From Elgaria multicarinata webbii (taxonomy: Eukaryota; Chordata; Lepidosauria; Squamata; Anguidae), in contig NC_086192.1 in NCBI RefSeq assembly GCF_023053635.1, positions 10,527,001-10,591,000 of the forward strand: DNA of 64,000 nt, given 5' to 3'. Position numbers and translations under genes: made by a program. Below are positions 34,801 to 44,729 of this stretch, in pieces. Each line of letters begins with the position of its first letter. The stretch's first letter is position 1. The notes beneath the pieces are model-generated. The model was not told the DNA's origin. It searched no databases and worked only from the letters and a program-made list of their open reading frames with translations.

Positions 34801-37800
34801 TGCATCAATGTTGTACAGGCAAACACTAAGGCCACCTGGCGCAATCAAACCTCCACTCTTTTGGAAGTCTTGCTAAGCCGTTGCCCAAGACAAAGCTGTT
34901 GTGCCATGTAAACTTTGACATTCAGGTTGAAGATGCGCTACAGAAAGCTGCAAAAGACGCTACAGGCTGGTTGGATACACAGGTTTGCACGGGGGAGGTG
35001 TGTTTTGATTTGAACAAGGACTGAGGAGCCAACGACGTTGGTGCTGTGGTGCGAAGGTCTATGCCTCGTGCCCCCGTGTGCGATAAAGAAGTATTACAAC
35101 AGGGCAGCAATAAGGTGCAGAGACTTAGGTGGAAAGGAGCTAAATGCACAGCACATCCTTTGTCAAGAAACAGACCCACTGAAAGAGAGCACAAGAGCCA
35201 TCAGATGTGAACCAGATGAATTCAGCATTAACATCTTAATTTACATCAAATTAAGCTGCACTACAACTTTGTCTGAGAAATCCAAACCACAAACACATCT
35301 TCCTTCCTAGAGATCTCTAGTAAAGCTAGGATGCAATCTTATGTATGTTTAGATAGAAAAAAGACCTACAACTCCCAGCATGCCCCAGTCTGCCATGCTG
35401 CCCCGGGAATGCTGGGAATTGTAGGTGTTTTTTCCTGTCTAAACATGCATAGGATTGCACCCTAAATTGTTTAGTTATTCCCACTATGTTTAGCTGCCAT
35501 GGAGATCAGAAGTCCCACAGTGCCTTTCAATAGCCCCATTCAGTGCTGGCACTGCCGAACACATCGGAAGAAGTTGTACTGATTGTGATAAGACCAAGTA
35601 CACTGCCCTGAGATCCCAGTGATATAGGGCAGGATACAAAAGTTTTAACAAATAAAAATAAATACACAGAAAGGGTTGAGAATGGGGGGAGGAATCAATT
35701 CCTTGGTATAATCACAATTCCCCCACAAAGTATCGTGTCCGTGTTTTCTTCTCCTGGTTCCCTGCTGAGGAATCTGTTGCAATTCACCATGTTGTACATA
35801 GGAATTTGATAGGCCTTCGAAAAAAGGCATCGCAACATGATATTGACTCTGAGATGCTGATGTTAATCTTGCAATCTGCAGCCCACTCACCTTCAGAACA
35901 GTTATTAAGTACATCCCAGTACCTGAAATGGGAATCACTGCAGAGCATGTAGGTCGTAAATAATATGCCATGAGTCTTACACAAAGCACTTAGCTACCTA
36001 AGGAGATTTTGGACAACAGAACCTGAGTCCTATGCATGTTTCATTTTACAGACTTAGAGGGCAACACCTTTTTGGGGGGAAGGGGGGAGTTCTACCTTTT
36101 CATGCAGAAGCAGCACTAAGGTGTGGGTAGCAAGTCTAACAGAATGGAAAACTGATTCCTGAACTACATTGTAGCACGTGGTTACGGGCCCAGTCATTGA
36201 AATGTTCCCGTACTCTAAACCAGGGGCTCAGAACATTTCAGCCCGAGGAACTAATTCCATTTTGGAGATGCTTTGGGGGGGGGGGGGGCACACATTCTTG
36301 TGGTGGGCGGGGCTGAATGCAAAAGGGGGCAGGGTCAGAGGCAAAAGGGGTCTGGGACCAAATACCAGCATAGCTTAAAGCTCCTCCTGCCAGTGACAAC
36401 GCCTTAGAGAGGTATTTTAACCTTTTCGAACAGGGAAAAACCAAGAAAGAAGCCGAGAAATTGAACAACTGGTGGTCAGGGAAAGGAGGTGGAGCCAGGG
36501 AAAAGGTGACTAAACAAGGAAATGTTTTTTAATTGTACATGTTTTAATCTTGTAAATCGCCTTGAGTCACAATACTGGGGAAAAGGCAGGATATAAAAAT
36601 AACAACCATTTCTAAGGATAGTTTGAAATGAATGCATTAAAATGATCATGGACACATTTTTTGTCACGTCTGCCATTATTCAAGCCAGACGTATTCACAT
36701 CATTTCACTCCAGTATGCAAACAATGTGCCTTGTGTGTTCCACCTCTAGTCTAGAAGACTAGGTAGGCATCAGCCAGAGAGAGAGACACACACAAGTAGT
36801 CATGCAGACCTGTCTCTGCTACAATCAGGCTCCATATCAACTTCTCCTGTCTAATAATAATAATAAGAAGAAGAAGAAGAAGAAGAAGAATTCTTACCCG
36901 CCTCTCCGATTGGATAGAGGCGGGGAACAACAAGCATAAAATACACAAAATACTGATTAAAAACATGGCATACACTGTTTAAAAACATCCTAAAAACATC
37001 CTAAAAATATCCTAAAATTCTACTGGATAGGCCTGCCAGAAGAGATCAGTCTTGATAGCTTTCTTGAATGCTAAAATACTGTCAAACTGACGAGTCTCCT
37101 CCAGCAGGCCATTCCACAGTCTGGGAGCAGCAGAAGAGAAGGTCCTCTGGGTAATGGTTGTTAATCTAGTTTTTGCTAGCTGAAGTAGATTCTTCCCAGA
37201 GGACCTGAGTGTGTGGGGCGGACTGTATGGGAGAAGGCGATCCTGCAGGCAGCCTGGACCCAAACCAAGTAGGGCATAGCTCTCTCCTCTCCCCCATTGT
37301 CTGTGACACCAGTAACATCCGTGTTGCACATCTAAAAGGTTCATTTACCCAGCGATATATTCTATAAAATGCAACATGAGTGCATTCATTAAAATCCAGA
37401 AATTTAACTACGGGTCTTCACATACTTCCAACCTCCTAGAGTTTAATTTTGTTTCAGGAGCTGAAACTCTAACAGCAAAGAGGAAACTTTATTCCTGTTA
37501 TTTCTTTGGCCTTTGCAGCATAGTATTTCACTGTAAGGGACATTTGAGGACAGAACCATGGGATTAATTTGACCCACTGAACAGCTGCCTTCTGATGTTG
37601 CTTTTTCCAACATAGACGTGTGTGTGACAAGGAAACTCATGTAGGGAAGCTTTATTGAACATGGCAAACTTTTGCACTGCATCCTCAGCCTAATGCCACG
37701 AATTACCACAGGGGCTACTCCTGTTCAAAAATATGAAAGTACTAAACTTTATAAAGTGATGTCCTACATTTGGGATTCCTTGTACAACCCCCTCCCCCAT

Positions 37801-40800
37801 GTTGTACTACATATAATTGTTGCTAAAAAGCAGGTACTAACAAAAACGCAAAGGCAATATTATGTGTTGGCTTAATCTCATCTCCTGGGTTCTACTTTCA
37901 ATTGTTCTTAAAACAAGTGATCTCGGGCAAGTCACAGCTTGCACACCAGTTTCCCCTGCACGACAAACACACACACACACACACACACCTTTTTAAAAAT
38001 ACCAAGAGGAACAGCATTATCTGAATTGTGTGGGGGGAGAGGAGGAGGGAATTATGCTACAGATGAATGTTGACGCTAGCAAGAAAAGCTAAGCGAGTTC
38101 TGCTTCACCATCTTTTAAAAATTATTTTTATTGTTTTGCAGGGGTCACCGTGGCAATGCAGGCTCGTGAGAAGTCTGCCTGCAACTACAAAGGTGAGAAG
38201 ACGCCTGGGAGTGAAGCGAGAATCTCCTCTTCTGGTTTAAACCTAGAGTCTGCCTACTTCCATGCTAGATGCCCTCCTCTCTCAAGGGAAAAGAAGTTGC
38301 ACTACAAAGGATGCTCCAATTATGCTATCATTTAAACATGAAAGGGAACCCCAAGGTTTTAGACATGCACCCTTGCTTATTAACCTCGAATCCTTCACAG
38401 GATGCAGCGTGCATGAGGCAAATTAGAATGCTACCCCACATCTTCATAGCTGGGAGCAGGGATGACTGACAGGCCTGAATATTTTCCCCTCTGAGATGAG
38501 CTGGAAGTGAAGTAAGAGCCCCTAGTTAACCAGGGGCTCTATTTAGAACTCACTAGGACCTTTAATCAGCCCCTTGAATATTGGAATGGATCAGATGAAA
38601 TTAATAAAAGGGCTGTTACCCAAGAACAACAGACCATGTAAGCACGTCTATAGACACATATGCCAATGGTCTGTGTAAGCAAGTCTGGATCAAGTCAGTC
38701 TTTATACTCACTGGTGAAAAGCTGCCATGGTATTTTCCAGATTCTCTCCAGCACCTGCGGGAGCAAAAAGAGATTTTTTTTTTTAAAAAAAGAGTAGTGA
38801 TCACTGTGCTTAAACTTGTGAGCACGGCCTAGCATTTTAAGAGCTGCGAGAGAGATCGTTGAATGTTGGGAATACTAAAGCTACCCAACAGTAACTTCTC
38901 TATACATCTTTAAAAGATGTTTCATGAATTTTGTGATCAGGTTGCCGTGTCACAAATGGGAAGACTACTGCTTAAAACTTGCTGAAAACTCAAGAAATAT
39001 ACAATATAGCATTGGATGACAAGGATTCAAGCACTGCAATGAAACAGTCATAAATACCACAGCCTTGAAAACCACCCTGGAAATTTTACAATGCTCTAGA
39101 AGGCTTTTTGTACCTGCCCTTGTTAAACTGATGTAATGCCATCCAAACTGGCCAGACATCGAAGACGTACTTGCAGCAACACCAGACTACAGTGAGCAAC
39201 TAATCTACTCCAACAAAAAAAACCTTTGTCTTCACTAAGTTATTCTTAAGGGCCTAGTTTCTCTGCACAGTCAGTGCCAAGTCAGAGAGACATGAGTCCG
39301 ATACAGATTCCTGCCAATTACTGCAGAAAATGGGGGAATAAGTTGGTGGAAAGCTTCTGCGTGAGGTGGGCTGGTGCCAATTTAAAGCCACTTAATATGC
39401 AGTCCATGTGGCAGTGAAGAAAAGTCACAGTACTATACTATACACTTTCCATCTTTTATACATATGCAATGTTTCTGTTAATAATATGTGTAGCCATGCA
39501 CCACTTGTTTCAAATAGGTATCCTAGACAGATTAAATGTGCAAGACTTTCTGCAAATAATGGGGTGGGAGTCAGTTTAGCAAGACATTTAGTACATAATC
39601 TGTATCCCATTCTTGCTCCTTCCTAAAGAAAAACGAGTCAAGTGAAAGATTGTCAAACATCTTTGGAATGCCACCACTCCGTCAGAAGAAACTAAAGGAC
39701 AAGTTTGAAAAATACATGCTTAAATACAATTTAAGCATGGTATCGTAAGATCTACAGCTTTCAGAGGACCTTCAAAACTTATTTACACGCACATGGTATA
39801 TGGACATTCGCGATGGCTGCTGTTCTTCATTGGGGAGGCAATTCAGAAGGTATACTAAGGTGGTGCTGTTTTTGCTACCTAAGCAATAGCACCTGCACTG
39901 AACACTAGAAACAGAGGGAGTACGTGGAGCCCTGAAACGAAATGTTGCACTGTGGTATGCTTCTGTTCCATCCCCCACCCCAGTTTTCTGCCCCCACTCT
40001 GCAGCCAGTCAGTATACTGTGGCTACTAAGCATGCACAGGCCTCAGTAGGTCACTTTGGATTTTGTGTGTATATACTAGAACCCAATCCCAGCTGCATTA
40101 AAACCTTGCATTTCTTAATAGATTTCTACGAGCACCCCTCAATTCTGTGTCCAGGGACCTTTGAAAAATGGCTTCTGAGGTGTGAATGACAAAATTACTT
40201 ATCCAGACAATGAGATGATTTTCTCTTCATTTTTTGTATCTTAGTTCTTTTTCTATTCCCCCACCTGTTTTTCATTTTTCTTTCAATAGCCAGCATTCTA
40301 TAGAATCCCTCCTTTAATAAAGATTCTATATGCTGAAGGTCACTCACTACATGAGGAGAGAGCCTCCCTGACAGCCATTCCACCTGAGGCTTTAAACACA
40401 TTAATATGTTAATGAAGGAATAATTATGCCACAATAAATCTGTTAAATCTTCAAGGTGCCACAACATTCACGGAAAACAAAGTAAGCCATGCTGGTCAAT
40501 AATTTTCCCCCAAAGTTCTGTGGTCAGCCAATACGTTTATTAAGGTCAACAAAATACCCACAAAGTTTTGGGTAAACTTTTGAAATCATCTTGTTGTAAC
40601 AGATTGCCATCTGGTAATTACTTATTTAATTACTATATTAAGCAATCTTACTAAGTGGTTCAAGTACATATATATAACCAACATGCACACACACATATAC
40701 CTATTGGCATCTATAATCCAATCAGCATTTGTCTAGAAAATCATCATGCTTCACCCTTAACAGGTTAGTACTATTTCTACCATTATGCTTATTTCATAGA

Positions 40801-43800
40801 ACAGAGAAGCTGGTATAAATTCAGCTGAATAATTAACAGAAGAATCCAAATTCACAGCAGTCTAGCTAAACCTTTGCACCAGTATGCGAGAGCTTCAGGG
40901 TCAAGCGGTCTCAGAATATTTTAGATGTGATCCATATTCAAATGCTTTGCACGCTGCCCAGTGCACAGAGAGAGAAATGTCTCCCCATACCTCCCTGCAA
41001 CATCACTGACCCGGTTAAAAATCTTCAGATATTGGGTTTAGTTTAAAATACATCAAACCACCTCATGTATTATATATAATCTAGGACCATATTGAATAGT
41101 TTATTTGGAATAGGGGATGATATTTTATATGTATGGAATTTAAGTTCATATAGCACTTTCATACATATTAAACTGGTCATCCTGATAACAAACCTGTAAA
41201 GTAGGCCATATCACATCAACCCTATGAGGTTTGACAAAGGTGTGATGTTAAATACATCTTTCCATTCAACATGCATCTCTTTTTTGGATGGAAATAGCAT
41301 TAGCTTGGGACTGGGGGGAAGTAATACTTATAATAATTATCAGGGTAAGATTTCACCCCATCCTTGAAGTTGTGAAATTTTGAATTTTTAACAGGGAGCC
41401 ACAACAGCTCAGTGCCAGAACACGTTTTGCATGCAGAAGGTTCAAGGTTCAATCCTCGCAACTGTAGTTTCTTTTTTTAAAAAATGGCTGAGTAGCAAGT
41501 AATGGGAAAACTCTCCCTACCTGGTTCTCAGCAAAGTCCTGAAGCCACTTTGCTACATTAACTCTCTGCAAAAACCAAAAACAATGCATATTTGGCATAC
41601 AAATATGAACAATCTTGGCTATATACTTCCACGTTTCAGAGAACTGCACTGCACTGGCCAACTGGGGATGCAAACTAGAGCACACAGTACAAACTGAGTT
41701 TGAGTAAGAGAACCAGACCAGCCTGCTGATGATTCAGGTGAATTCCTGGCTGTCCTTCTTACCTCTACCTCTGTAATTCAATTCTGATGAAATGTGACCC
41801 AGATAAGTAGCAGCCTCTCTCCTGACAAGCCTTTGGCTTTGTTATTTAGAAAGGAAGGTGTTAGGAAGAGTAACAGAAACGGTTCCAGATAAGAGGAAAC
41901 ATAAAAGAACGATTATACCCCAACACTGTACTCAAGTCAACGGCGCTGTCCCACACATTGCTTTGGCTTGATCTAAATTCAAAATGGCACCTTAGGAGAC
42001 AGAGATGCTATTTTAAACCAACTGGTACACAACCCTGTGCAGAACCTCATCTTCATTACTTATACATGACCTACATCTTGAGCAAATAGAACAAACTTAT
42101 ACACAAGCTGACCGGACCCATCAGCCAGAGATGTGTCCAATACAACCAACTGTTCCTGACAAAACAAGTCCCATCTTCAACAGTCAAAAGCAAAGGTCTG
42201 CTACCAAATCCTCCTAGCAAGCAGTTTAATTCCAGAGTTTCCCATTCAGATCTACTGCAGAGTAAGCAGCTTGCCTGCATACTACAGACTCCGCAAATAA
42301 AAAACAAAACTATCCACATAAGAATGATAGATTCAGAGCTCTGGCATGGAGCTCAGTTACTTATCTTTAAGAACACTCAGTTTTTCAGTACAGGACTGTC
42401 CACAAATAATAGATGAGGAACTTCTATGCAAGGCTTGTAAATTGAGACACAACTTGAAGCACTTCCTCAGAGCTCAATTTTGATGCTCAAAATGAGACTG
42501 TTTGATTTCTGCATTAGATTGAAGGCAAAACACAAGGCAGCCTTTATACTGAAACTAACCAACAACTAAAAAGATTAAAAGACAGTAAAGAAAGAGGAAC
42601 ATCACACATCAGAACAGAGGGCATTCATCTAATGCAAATAAGTAACCCTACCCTGTTCTTTATTATGTAAAATGTTTTTATCATTTTAGTCTAATGTAAT
42701 CTGCCCAGAGATCGTTATTGGGTGGAATAAAAATGGTTCTTCACCTCCCTCTGTGAAGAACCAAAGTCTCTGCCCAGAAAACATTAATATATAAATGATT
42801 GAAGTCAAGACCAAAGGGAGAGATTGTATACTGATGCAGGACTAACATGGATGACAAAGGTTGCTTGGTTCTGTTCTGATCACAACTGGTAAATGAACAT
42901 GAGGACTGGATTTAGGAAAATTTTGGCAATGGGAGCTTTAACCTGAGGTATATTCCAGGTTCAGGGGGAAGAATGGAAGGAAGGAAATAAATAGGGTTAC
43001 AAGTAGCTGGTCAGGAACTAATCAAGAAAAATCCCCAAAATTTGACAACTTAGCTTTGTATTTGGGGATGGAGCTAAAAAAAAATCTGAACCTTGCTCAG
43101 TTATTTATTTATTTATTGCATTTCTATACTGCCCAATAGCTGAAGCTCTCTGGGCGGTTCACAAAAATTAAAACTTTGACACCTAAGAACATGAATTGTT
43201 TTCTCCCAACCCTGGTGAGGTTAAAACTATGCTTTGTAGAAGGTTTTCTGTTTGCTCAAGTAGCAACTCAAACAAACCACACATTGCACTTTAACAAAAA
43301 GTCACAACTTTGTTTTGGCCACATCTGCTCTTGTGCACAGGAGTCCAAACACGAGCTCCTTGGGATGTGCAGGTGAAAGATGTACCCTGGGGAAGAGTCA
43401 ATGTACAAACTGCTGCCATGGAAAAAATTGCAGTTCAGAGTGCAAGGCAGGTATTTATTTACAGCTAAAGAGTGTGGTGTAGATTCTGTGATTTACTTAT
43501 ATGATGCTATCCATTCCTTTAACAGCTACTTGGCTGTTTACATGCCTAATAGATAAGAAAAGTGACTCAAGTGAAATCTCTTGGGAAAGGCTCATCCTTT
43601 AAATGCCATTGATTGATACACTCATCTAGCCAGGCAATTAATAAGATGCACAGGAGGGCTGTATACTACAAACTCTCTTGCAAAGGAGGGGTATGATGAG
43701 CTTGGTGCCCATATATATTATATCACTGGCATTATTTTAAAGAGTATGTAGGTAAAGCAACCTCTATCAACAATATGCTAGGCACAAAAGAGTTCAGCAT

Positions 43801-44679
43801 CAACAGTCTATTATAAAAATGAAGGGCAGCAGCCAATAAACTACCCTACTGTGCATGTCCACAGAAAGATCAAGTGTACAACCAAGCCCAGAAACACGAA
43901 TGCACACTTATTTATTTATTTAGTTATTTATTACATTTCTATACCGCCCAATAGCCGGAGCTCTCTGGGCGGTTCACAGAAATTAAAACCATTCATAATA
44001 TAAAACAACAGTATAAAACCATAATATAAAATACAATAAAAAAGCTCAACCAGATAACCACTTCGATACAAGGTAAGCACAGAGCATCTGCTTTGCATGC
44101 AGAAGGTCTGTGGTTCGATCCACGGCATTTCCAGGTAGGGCTGGAAAACTCCTGCCTGAAACCACTGCCAATCAGTGCTGACAATATTGGGCTAGATGGA
44201 CCAATGGTCTGTCTCAGTATAAGGGAGGTTCCTATAACAGTCAAGCAAAGAACCTGGGGCATGATACAACCCTGTTAAAATATTCACAATTCCATTCATC
44301 ACCCACAACTACACCCACTATTAACTTAACCCTGACCCTGTTGCCCCCTCCCTGACAAAGCCAACCTAGACAGACAGATTTTGCAACATCTCTCAGAGAT
44401 TGGAATCTATCCTCCAAAAGCTGAACAGATGGTTGACAGATGGGGGGGGGGGGGGCAAAAGGTGACTCAGGGCACAAAAAAGGGGGGAAACTTCAAGGAA
44501 ACAGAGAAAGACTGCAAAACCTCAAACATACTTTTCAAATCTGAAGCAGAAAAGATGTTTGACAAAAGGGAGGGGATTGTGGGAGAGAATCAAGCACGCA
44601 AGGGATAAAGGATGAAAGAAAAAAGAAATGGGGGCAAAACTTTAGGAAACAAACCTGGCCAGATTTAGGAAATATGAGG

Positions 44680-44729
<50 letters not shown>

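Larger units (their letters stand above)
33911..38711 (-). other. GDPD1: GDPD1 intron 2
   Basis: Between exons 2 and 3. It contains a weak SINE at 34370-34540, a TTAA-type MITE at 35328-35465, a LINE tail at about 36510-36605, an AAG run and LINE at 36865-37345, and a CA run at 37967-37988. I see nothing recognisable in 37350-37960 or 38000-38700. Confidence 0.85.

Noticed and set aside
2140-44121. Possible tRNA genes from B-box matches (2140, 4626, 44112)
   Set aside because: All are heads of SINEs with typical bodies and tails; none folds as a full cloverleaf by eye.
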